Shown here: positions 1 to 5,055 of the stretch, piece after piece
Numbering within the stretch: the stretch's first letter is position 1
Layout of the letters: the number at the start of each line of letters is the position of its first letter
Assembly: GCA_002398515.1 (NCBI GenBank)
Contig: DGZL01000159.1
Location: 10,474 to 16,652 of the forward strand
Length of the DNA stretch: 6,179 nt
Direction: 5' to 3'
Origin: Firmicutes bacterium UBA4981
GTDB lineage: Bacteria > Bacillota > SHA-98 > UBA4971
Made by a program: the position numbers and the translations under genes
The notes under the pieces: model-generated
Told to the model about the DNA's origin: nothing
The model's input: only the letters and a program-made list of their open reading frames with translations
The model's database searches: none

Positions 1-489
1 GTAGGAGTAATATATAACGCAGGTGAGACCAACTCCCTTGTGCAAGTGGATGTTGCTCGTGAAGCCGCAAGGATTCTCGGATTGCAGCTTATTGAAGTTA
101 CTGTGAGCTCTTCCAGCGGTGTATATGAAGCTGCTCAATCACTGGTAGGCAGGGTGGACGCAGTCTACGTGCCTACGGACAATACGGTTGTATCTGCACT
201 CGAGTCAGTTATTAAGGTAGGAGAGGATTTCAAGATCCCGGTAATCGTCGGTGAAGTTGACGGTGTCAGACGAGGGGCTCTCGCGACCATAGGGATAGAC
301 TATTATGTTCTCGGGACGCAGACTGCTGATATAGCTGCGAAGATTCTCAAAGGAGAAAGAGAGCCTAAAGATATTCCCATAGAGTATCTTGAGGATATGC
401 AAATAGCTCTGAACTTGGCAGCGGCAGACAAGATGGGCGCCGAAATCCCGCAAGATTTGATTGACGACGCTTATGAGGTGATACGGTGA
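1..489 (+). CDS. ABC transporter substrate-binding protein, TrpX-like (partial, 5' end outside window)
   Basis: This is the C-terminal 162 codons of an extracytoplasmic solute-binding protein of the ABC_sub_bind family (COG2984, PF04392), open from the first base and ending at TGA 487-489. It begins at a VGVIYNAGETNS strand, which in this family starts the second half of the protein. Family hallmarks follow: AAQSLVGRVDAVYVPTDNTVVSALE, here split as AAQSLVGRVDAVYVPTDN and TVVSALE, then RGALATIGIDYYVLG, AAKILKGE and IALNLAAADKMG. Full members are about 320-340 residues with a lipoprotein signal, so roughly half, including any signal peptide, lies upstream. The permease start overlaps its stop by 4 nt, so the two are translationally coupled. 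The streptococcal member TrpX binds tryptophan, but other members bind other ligands, and the ligand cannot be read from this half. The internal GTG at 40 is not a true start because coding similarity continues upstream of it. Confidence 0.93.
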   Translation, partial: VGVIYNAGETNSLVQVDVAREAARILGLQLIEVTVSSSSGVYEAAQSLVGRVDAVYVPTDNTVVSALESVIKVGEDFKIPVIVGEVDGVRRGALATIGIDYYVLGTQTADIAAKILKGEREPKDIPIEYLEDMQIALNLAAADKMGAEIPQDLIDDAYEVIR

Positions 490-1406
490 ATTTGGCTCTG
501 GGGGCAGTATTCAGGGTCTTGGAGCAAGGCCTGGTATATGCAGTAATGGCAGTAGGGGTATATCTCAGTTCCCGGGTGCTGGATTTCCCTGACTTGACAG
601 TCGACGGAAGCTTCCCTATGGGCGCAGCCGTCGCTGCAAGGTTACTGATTGGAGGGGTGCACCCTCTGGTAGGAACCCTCCTTGCACCGGTTGCAGGATT
701 CTTCGCAGGGGCCGCAACAGGCATACTTAACACTAGACTAAGAATCTCTAACCTTCTGGCGGGAATTCTCACCATGACCGCGCTGTATTCTGTGAATCTA
801 AGGGTTATGGGCAGGGCAAATGTGCCCCTGTTGAGGACAGGTACGGTTCTTACTGTTCTACAGGAGAAGGGGATCCCTCCGACGATTTCCTCCTTCCTTC
901 TGTTTTGCATAGTAGTTGTGATTGTAAAGTATATGGTGGACGTTTTCCTCAGAACTGAGTTTGGGCTTGCGCTCAGGGCCACCGGTGACAATGAGTCGAT
1001 GATTAGGAGTCTCGGAGTGAATACAGACTCAATGAAAATCGTAGGTATCGGCATTGCTAACGCGTTGGTTGCGTTATCAGGCGCGCTTGTCGCCCAGTAT
1101 CAAGGGTTTGCAGATATTGGCATGGGTATTGGCACTGTTGTCGCAGGATTGGCGTCAGTAATCATCGGAGAGGCTATTATCCCTCCAAGATCTGTTGGCA
1201 TGGGGACGTTAGGAGCAATCATCGGTTCAGTGGTCTACCGACTTGCAGTGTTTCTTGCTTTGCGCCTTGGTTTTGCCCCTACGGATCTGAAACTTGTCAC
1301 CGCATTGCTGGTAATAGCAGCTTTATCAGGGAAATCCATCAAACGGGGTATTGGCGGCGAAAGGAGGAAGGCTGCAAGGAATGCTGGAACTGAAATCTCT
1401 GTGTAA
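486..1406 (+). CDS. ABC transporter permease, TrpY-like (COG4120)
   Basis: This 306-residue hydrophobic inner-membrane protein is the channel subunit that pairs with the preceding binding protein and following ATPase. It belongs to the branched-chain-type permease superfamily (BPD_transp_2), COG4120 branch. Visible hallmarks are LDFPDLTVDGSFPMGAAVAA (res. 32-51), several glycine- and alanine-rich membrane segments, and the cytoplasmic coupling loop RATGDNESMIRSLGVN (164-179), expected to dock on the ATPase. A GIGTVVAGLASVIIGEAI segment (about 194-211) is also typical. The GTG start at 486 is supported by GAGGTGAT at 475-482, seven bases upstream, and by the 4-nt overlap with the previous stop. 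Its basic C-terminal tail (KSIKRGIGGERRKAARNAG) is coded by DNA that also carries the SD and start of the ATPase gene. Length is normal for the family, and no breaks are seen. Confidence 0.95.
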   Translation: MNLALGAVFRVLEQGLVYAVMAVGVYLSSRVLDFPDLTVDGSFPMGAAVAARLLIGGVHPLVGTLLAPVAGFFAGAATGILNTRLRISNLLAGILTMTALYSVNLRVMGRANVPLLRTGTVLTVLQEKGIPPTISSFLLFCIVVVIVKYMVDVFLRTEFGLALRATGDNESMIRSLGVNTDSMKIVGIGIANALVALSGALVAQYQGFADIGMGIGTVVAGLASVIIGEAIIPPRSVGMGTLGAIIGSVVYRLAVFLALRLGFAPTDLKLVTALLVIAALSGKSIKRGIGGERRKAARNAGTEISV

Positions 1407-2178
1407 GAAATTCCAATCAGGCACAGGCAACGGAAGGATGGCTCTTGAGGGCGTTTCCTTAAGCCTTCAGCCTAACGACTTTGTGACAGTCATCGGTAGC
1501 AACGGGGCAGGCAAGTCTACGCTTCTTAATGTGATTGCCGGGGTTTTCCCGGTTGACAGCGGCCAGATAATAATCGACGGACAGGATGTCACTCATTTGC
1601 CTGAACATAGGCGTGCTTTGGTCCTGGGCAGGGTGTTCCAAGATCCTATGCAGGGAACAGCAGGTTCTATGTCTATCGACGAGAACATGGCTATGGCTTT
1701 CAAACGAGGCATGCGCCGTGGGTTATCCAAGGGGGTTTCGGCAAAGGAAAGAGACTGCTTTAGGGAGAAGCTGTCCTCTCTCGGCCTCGGCTTGGAAGAT
1801 AGGCTCCAAGAACCTGTGAAGCTCTTATCCGGCGGTCAAAGGCAGGCCTTAGCCTTGCTCATGGCCACGCTCTCCCAGCCAAAGCTGTTGCTGCTCGATG
1901 AGCATACCGCAGCCCTCGATCCCAGGACTGCCCAGGAGATTCAGGAGCTTACCAATGATATTGTCAGGCGGGGCAGCCTTTCTGTTCTCATGGTTACTCA
2001 TAACCTTCGCCTGGCTCTTGCAGTGGGAACAAGGACGATAATGATGCACGAAGGCAAGATTGTCTTAGATGTGAGTGACCCTGAGAGGTCAGAAATGACT
2101 GTGTCTGACCTTCTCGAGCGCTTCCATGATGCCAGAGGTGAGAGGCTGTCTGACGATAGAATTCTCCTGGAGGCGTGA
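1381..2178 (+). CDS. ABC transporter ATP-binding protein, TrpZ-like (COG1101)
   Basis: This 265-residue cytoplasmic ATPase energises the transporter. All nucleotide-binding motifs are intact: Walker A GSNGAGKST (res. 39-47), Q-loop VFQDP (Q87), signature LSGGQRQAL (149-157), Walker B with D-loop LLLLDEHTAALDP (169-181) and H-loop THN (H207). The His in DEHTAALDP, where many ABC ATPases have Pro, is usual in the COG1101 branch that partners COG2984 and COG4120 proteins. The ATG at 1381 is chosen because AAGGAGG (1361-1367) lies upstream and the family typically begins close to MLEL. A TTG at 1351 in frame would add ten residues but lacks support. The gene overlaps the permease by 26 nt, which suggests coupled translation. 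It is the last gene of the operon and is followed by a strong terminator. Confidence 0.95.
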   Translation: MLELKSLCKKFQSGTGNGRMALEGVSLSLQPNDFVTVIGSNGAGKSTLLNVIAGVFPVDSGQIIIDGQDVTHLPEHRRALVLGRVFQDPMQGTAGSMSIDENMAMAFKRGMRRGLSKGVSAKERDCFREKLSSLGLGLEDRLQEPVKLLSGGQRQALALLMATLSQPKLLLLDEHTAALDPRTAQEIQELTNDIVRRGSLSVLMVTHNLRLALAVGTRTIMMHEGKIVLDVSDPERSEMTVSDLLERFHDARGERLSDDRILLEA

Positions 2179-2191
2179 GGCGGTTGACATT

Positions 2192-2222
2192 GGCGCTGTA
2201 CTTATTGTGCAATACTAGCGCC
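2192..2222 (+). promoter_or_regulatory. Stem-loop that competes with the downstream terminator
   Basis: GGCGCT (2192-2197) can pair with AGCGCC (2217-2222), and TATT (2203-2206) with AATA (2211-2214) around a GTGC loop. The outer right arm is the first six bases of the terminator's left arm, so the two structures exclude each other. This arrangement resembles an antiterminator/terminator pair, but it lies after the last operon gene and no gene follows on this strand. The pairing is seen directly; any switching role is inference, and the similarity of the arms may simply be chance or duplication. Confidence 0.35.
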
Positions 2223-2255
2223 GGCCACTGTTAAGTTCAGTGCCGGCGCTTCTTT
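2217..2255 (+). terminator. Intrinsic terminator of the ABC transporter operon
   Basis: The left arm AGCGCCGGCcACTG (2217-2230, one bulged C) pairs with CAGTGCCGGCGCT (2238-2250) across a TTAAGTT loop, giving 13 base pairs, mostly G-C. It is followed by TCTTT, a short and imperfect U tract. It begins 38 nt after the ATPase stop. On the opposite strand the stem is not followed by a T run, so it would only weakly end transcription of the convergent ATP-grasp gene, although a stem this strong may act both ways. Confidence 0.8.
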
Positions 2256-2286
2256 GATAGTCTCTTGATAGTCTTTTGACAGTCTC
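2254..2286. repeat. Three tandem 11-bp repeats (TTGATAGTCTC)
   Basis: Three head-to-tail copies are seen: TTGATAGTCTC, TTGATAGTCTT and TTGACAGTCTC. Copies 2 and 3 each differ from copy 1 by a single base. The array sits between the operon terminator and the 3' end of the convergent ATP-grasp gene. The 11-bp period is close to one DNA turn, which would place copies on one helix face. It may be a protein-binding array or a replication-slippage product; no known operator is recognised. Confidence 0.75.
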
Positions 2287-2305
2287 GTGGGCTCTGACAA
2301 TGTCG

Positions 2306-3379
2306 TTACCTGCGTAAGGGCACTGTCCGATGACGCTGTCCCGCGATTACTTGTTGGTTTTGGGCTTGGGTTACCTTGCGCGCTTCCACATTTGTCCTTG
2401 TTGCCGCCACTTCCAGGATTTTGTCTATAAGTTCCTCAAATGAGATTCCGCTTGCCATGGCTGTGACAGGGAAAAGGCTGACAGTAGAGAGACCGGGCAG
2501 AGGGTTGATCTCCAGGAAGTTCGGGACTCCCGTACCATCGAGTCTTACGTCCACCCTGGCCAGGTCGCGACATTCAAGGGCTCGATATGATTTTATGGCT
2601 ACGTCCAGGATAGCGGCAGCGAGTTCATCTGTGACCGGCGCAGGACATAAGAACTGCTCCAGGTTATTGTGCTTAGTGTCATAGCAATACACGAACGATT
2701 CCGGTTCCGTCTCAGCTACTGGACGGACTTCCATTATGGGGAAAGCTGTGATTTCTTTGTTTCCCACTATCCCGACGGTGAATTCACGTCCGGGCAGAAA
2801 CTCCTCTATCAGTGCAGGCTGTCCGTACACAGTTGTTATCCAGTTTACCATGTCAAAAAGGCCAACGGGATCCGTAACTTTGGACGAACTCCTTACTCCT
2901 TTACTGGAACCCTCATACGCAGGTTTCACAAAGAGCGGGTACTTCAGGGAATCAACTCTGAGGTTCGCAAGTTCGTTCACGTTACTCACTTTTGAACACC
3001 ATGGAGTCGGGATACCGCTTGCAGAGATAATAGCCTTAGTTACAGCTTTATCGAGACAGACTGCAAGTGTAAGAGGATCTGAGCCTGTATATGGAATCCC
3101 GAGGGATTCAAGGATGGCAGGCACGATTGCTTCTCGACATCTGCCTTCCCAGCCTTCTGCGATATTGAATACAATATCCACATTGAGCCTTTGCAGTCTG
3201 GAAAGAAGTCCGGGGCGATATGGTACTTTGACGATACGATGTCCCCTGGCCCGTAGCGCTTTCGCTATACGGTCTACCGTTGATTGCTCTTCGAATTCGG
3301 CGTCAGCGTCTTCAACTTCCGTGTCGGACCTGGGACAGTCTTTTTTCAAATTATAGGCCAGACCTACAGCAAATCCCAT
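2306..3379 (-). CDS. ATP-grasp ligase of the D-alanine-D-alanine ligase-like family
   Basis: This 357-residue cytoplasmic enzyme is predicted to join a carboxylate to an amine using ATP through an acyl-phosphate. Ddl-like landmarks are FNIAEGWEGRCREA (res. 71-84), GIPYTGSDPLTLAVCLDKAVTK (94-115), LFVKPAYEGSSKGV (149-162), EEFLPGREFTVGIVGN (192-207) and NFLEINPLPGLSTVSLFP (287-304), whose E290 and N292 are the expected magnesium ligands. The ATG at 3379 is preferred over one two codons earlier (3385), because GAGGG abuts the first ATG but is six bases from the second. It differs from true Ddl: the N-terminal GGxSxEhexS motif is replaced by AYNLKKDCPRSD, and the loop YCYDTKH carries His (237) where Ddl has its active-site Tyr. 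No cell-wall genes are adjacent. It may be a D-Ala-D-Ala ligase, but a dipeptide or peptide ligase is equally possible. The 32-residue polar tail looks disordered. Confidence 0.88.
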   Translation of the reverse strand: MGFAVGLAYNLKKDCPRSDTEVEDADAEFEEQSTVDRIAKALRARGHRIVKVPYRPGLLSRLQRLNVDIVFNIAEGWEGRCREAIVPAILESLGIPYTGSDPLTLAVCLDKAVTKAIISASGIPTPWCSKVSNVNELANLRVDSLKYPLFVKPAYEGSSKGVRSSSKVTDPVGLFDMVNWITTVYGQPALIEEFLPGREFTVGIVGNKEITAFPIMEVRPVAETEPESFVYCYDTKHNNLEQFLCPAPVTDELAAAILDVAIKSYRALECRDLARVDVRLDGTGVPNFLEINPLPGLSTVSLFPVTAMASGISFEELIDKILEVAATRTNVEARKVTQAQNQQVIAGQRHRTVPLRR

Positions 3380-3414
3380 GGTCATCCCTCACATTCTAAT
3401 TATGGTTATGTGGG

Positions 3415-3537
3415 TCACAATAGTATTTCATAGGTTTTTCGGGCTCTTATCATAGCCGGAAAACACTCGCCTTTTCGGTAGACCCCGGTTTTCTGCCACC
3501 CTGCTCGGCTTTGGTGAAAAAGCCTCGCAGGCCCCAT
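3415..3537 (-). CDS. Small 40-residue hypothetical protein upstream of the ATP-grasp ligase
   Basis: A 40-codon ORF starts at ATG 3537 and ends in TGA (3415-3417). Its start has GGAGGTGATC (3547-3538 on this strand), a ten-base perfect match to the anti-SD, five bases from ATG when measured from GGAGG. An in-frame TAG lies a few codons upstream, so it cannot be much longer. The peptide begins MGPARLFHQSRAG, continues WQKTGVYRKGECFPAM and ends IRARKTYEILL. It is basic (five Arg, three Lys, one His against two Glu) with one Cys (residue 25). It has no signal peptide, membrane segment or zinc pair. The ligase starts 35 nt downstream with no terminator between, so the two are probably co-transcribed. 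I do not recognise a family. It may be a regulatory or leader peptide, a ligase substrate or a conserved small protein; an imperfect hairpin within it leaves a purely RNA role possible. Confidence 0.55.
   Translation of the reverse strand: MGPARLFHQSRAGWQKTGVYRKGECFPAMIRARKTYEILL
3500..3531 (-). repeat. Imperfect inverted repeat inside the small ORF
   Basis: Read on the minus strand: CCTGC, GA, GGCTTT, loop TTCACC, AAAGCC, GA, GCAGG. Eleven base pairs flank a symmetric GA/GA internal loop, which can form stable sheared pairs in RNA; the plus-strand version has TC/TC instead. It begins only a few bases after the small ORF's start codon and could influence its translation or be part of a structured leader. 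The pairing is direct; function is inference. Confidence 0.5.
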
Positions 3538-3838
3538 GATCACCTCCGAGACGCCCTCCTATGGCGCCCGCTTATTCAGTAGTTGAGTTTACTCTTGTGA
3601 GGGAGCATTGTCTATAGCCGTATCACGTGATTTCGGACCTTCTTGCCTCGAAAAACAGTGATACTACGACTAATATGCCAAAGGCTCGCCAATAGTTAAT
3701 AGTTTGAGCTTTCTATGCCCTACTTGACGATGCAGACTCCGAGATAAGTTCTACGAAGGACTTGTATGGCAAAAGGAGAATAATACATAACACATGCAGA
3801 GACAAACATGTACATTGACTTAGCAAGGGTGTGTTCCA
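3538..3838. other. Divergent intergenic region between the small ORF and queT
   Basis: These 301 bases separate two divergent transcripts and hold no gene I can support. Contents seen: the small ORF's SD (3538-3547); a GC-rich hairpin from GACGCC (3550-3555) and GGCGCC (3563-3568); a perfect palindrome ATCACGTGAT (3622-3631), a possible operator; a weak stem from AAGGCTC and GAGCTTT (about 3680-3713); and the queT leader from about 3720. A TTGACG (3724-3729) resembles a -35 box but has no convincing -10 at normal spacing. No minus-strand promoter stands out. No preQ1 class-I riboswitch consensus was found. Confidence 0.6.
3744..3823 (+). promoter_or_regulatory. queT leader: hairpin, orphan Shine-Dalgarno and nine-codon uORF
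   Basis: ATAAGTTC (3744-3751) pairs with GGACTTGT (3758-3765) around TACGAA, with two G-U pairs. It is followed by AAAAGGAGAA (3771-3780), the best SD in the leader, yet no ATG, GTG or TTG lies at normal distance. The next ATG (3794), 15 nt beyond GGAG, opens a nine-codon ORF, MQRQTCTLT, that stops at TAG 3821-3823 in the same frame as queT. queT genes are often controlled by preQ1 riboswitches, and a hairpin beside an SD fits that idea, but the known consensus is not recognisable. Confidence 0.35.
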
Positions 3839-4336
3839 ATGGAAGCAAAAGACGACAGAGGAAAAGAAAACACTTTAAGAAGAATTGTACGTGCAGGTGT
3901 AATCGCTTCGGTATACGTCGGACTGACCTATGCCCTTGCTCCAATTAGTTTCGGGCAATTCCAGTTCAGGGTGGCAGAGGCATTGACCGTACTTCCGATA
4001 CTCTATCCTGAAGCTGTGCCTGCCTTGTTTATCGGGTGCTTCTTGGCTAATATCATCGGGCCTTACGGGATTTTGGATATCGTGTTAGGCAGTCTTACGA
4101 CATTATTGGCTGCTGCGCTTACCAGGATGTTCAGAAAGAGCGCTATTGCATATTTTTGGCCCATAGCACTTAACGCCTTTATTGTCAGCGCATATCTTAG
4201 CTTGCTGGCGGAGACAAAGGCAAGTTACTGGGTATTTGTGCTCAGCATAGGGGTTTCTGAAGCAGTTTCAGTGCTGCTTGTGGGAATTCCGCTTGTTAAG
4301 TTCCTTCGAACGTCATATCCTGACACGATTTCATAG
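3839..4336 (+). CDS. queT: QueT-family queuosine precursor (preQ1) transporter subunit
   Basis: This 165-residue integral membrane protein belongs to the QueT family (COG4708), the substrate-binding S component of an energy-coupling-factor transporter thought to import preQ1 or a related precursor for tRNA queuosine. Family blocks are LAPISFGQFQFRVAEALTVL (res. 33-52), PALFIGCFLANIIGPYGILD (61-80), VLGSLTTLLAAALT, WPIALNAFIVSAYL (107-120) and VSEAVSVLLVGIPL (139-152). Five or six membrane helices are apparent, and the N-terminus (MEAKDDRGKENTLRR) is charged and cytoplasmic. The ATG at 3839 is forced by an in-frame TAG at 3821; a modest GGG (3827-3829) nine bases away is the only SD. The shared ECF ATPase and transmembrane module are not in the window and are normally encoded elsewhere. 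No queuosine biosynthesis genes are adjacent. Substrate assignment is by family, not tested here. Confidence 0.9.
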   Translation: MEAKDDRGKENTLRRIVRAGVIASVYVGLTYALAPISFGQFQFRVAEALTVLPILYPEAVPALFIGCFLANIIGPYGILDIVLGSLTTLLAAALTRMFRKSAIAYFWPIALNAFIVSAYLSLLAETKASYWVFVLSIGVSEAVSVLLVGIPLVKFLRTSYPDTIS

Positions 4337-4422
4337 GGGGTCATGAGTTCATTTATGGCCGGCGCTGCCGAGTCTCGATATCACAAGGCTATTAAGTTTG
4401 ATTGTAAGGAGAGATAGTCCCA

Positions 4423-4992
4423 ATGTCTAAGACCAGAGCTAAACTGAAGAACTACCTTTATCCGATTCCTGCGGCTCCTGTTAGTTGCACGGACAGTGAC
4501 GGGCGTCCCAATATCATTACAGTGGCGTGGACAGGTGTAGCTTGCGGGACACCGCCTATGGTGTCAATAGCAATAAACCTCATGAGGTATTCCCATGGCA
4601 TTATCAAGGAAACAGGAGCATTCTGCGTAAATATTCCTGACAATGAGACGCTCTACGCCACTGACTATTGTGGTAATGTATCAGGTAAGGATGTAGACAA
4701 GTTCCGGGAGCTTGGTCTGACTCCTATAAAAGGAGACGAGACAGAGTGTCACTATATTGATGAATGCCCCATTAATATGGAGTGTCAAGTAAGGCACAGC
4801 GTGGTTCTTGGCAGCCACGAGCTCTTCATAGGAGAGGTAGTGGCGGTCCACGCTCGGGATGGGGTCCTTACCGCTGAAGGAAGAGTCAATATGGACAATC
4901 TGAATCTATTTACATATATAGGTCCTGACTATTACGCTATCGGCAAGAAATTGGGACAATACGGATATTCTGTAAGCCAACGATCCCGATAG
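4423..4992 (+). CDS. Flavin reductase family protein (flavoredoxin-like)
   Basis: This 189-residue cytoplasmic protein has the Flavin_Reduct fold (PF01613), a split-barrel FMN-binding domain found in flavoredoxins and in NAD(P)H:flavin oxidoreductases. Typical features are YPIPAAPVSCTDSDGRPNIITVAW (res. 13-36, quoted here as YPIPAAPVSCTD and GRPNIITVAW), the GTPPMVSIAI block (42-51), SHGIIKETGAFCVNIPD (57-73), YCGNVSGKDVDKF (81-93), and the HELFIGEVVAVHA strand near residue 131. The ATG at 4423 has AAGGAGAG (4406-4413) about ten bases upstream. Length is usual for the family. Several cysteines are present (C22, C40, C67, C82, C108, C114, C121); whether any bind a cluster or are redox-active is unknown. 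It follows queT by 86 nt and precedes the TPR gene by 63 nt. Its electron partner and physiological substrate cannot be told from the sequence. Confidence 0.92.
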   Translation: MSKTRAKLKNYLYPIPAAPVSCTDSDGRPNIITVAWTGVACGTPPMVSIAINLMRYSHGIIKETGAFCVNIPDNETLYATDYCGNVSGKDVDKFRELGLTPIKGDETECHYIDECPINMECQVRHSVVLGSHELFIGEVVAVHARDGVLTAEGRVNMDNLNLFTYIGPDYYAIGKKLGQYGYSVSQRSR

Positions 4993-5004
4993 ACTATGCA
5001 CTGC

Positions 5005-5026
5005 TTTTGCCGTGAAATCGGCAAGG
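5005..5026 (+). other. Short stem-loop after the flavin reductase gene
   Basis: TTGCCG (5007-5012) pairs perfectly with CGGCAA (5019-5024) around TGAAAT, with two T-G wobble pairs possible outside. No T run follows on either strand, so it is not a classic intrinsic terminator. It may mark an RNA-processing or mRNA-stabilising site between co-transcribed genes, or mean nothing. Confidence 0.3.
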
Positions 5027-5055
5027 TCATGTTAACACAGGCAGGGACTTGAAAC

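Noticed and set aside
365..1054. Long minus-strand ORF (229 codons) opposite the permease
   Set aside because: It is antisense to a clear permease coding frame; the translation is Ser/Thr/Arg/Pro-rich with no recognisable domain.
2184..2216. TTGACA (2184-2189) as the -35 box of a promoter for a short RNA
   Set aside because: No acceptable -10 lies 16-18 bp downstream; the nearest candidates have spacings of 13 or about 20.
2736..3356. Plus-strand ORF of 206 codons opposite the ATP-grasp gene
   Set aside because: It is a shadow of the Ddl-like frame, with low-complexity Ser/Thr-rich translation, no SD and no family resemblance.
3536..3586. Plus-strand 16-codon ORF starting at ATG 3536
   Set aside because: It has no adequate SD and overlaps the SD of the minus-strand small ORF, which is far better supported.
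3386..3620. Known riboswitch on the minus strand upstream of the ligase (lysine, glycine, TPP, SAM, c-di-GMP, ydaO)
   Set aside because: Conserved core sequences of these classes as I remember them were not found; the stems seen can be explained within the small ORF.
3720..3944. Minus-strand ORF of 74 codons reaching from queT into its leader
   Set aside because: It is antisense to the queT start, has no SD or recognisable family, and its hydrophobic Leu/Phe run mirrors the basic, A-rich queT N-terminal DNA.
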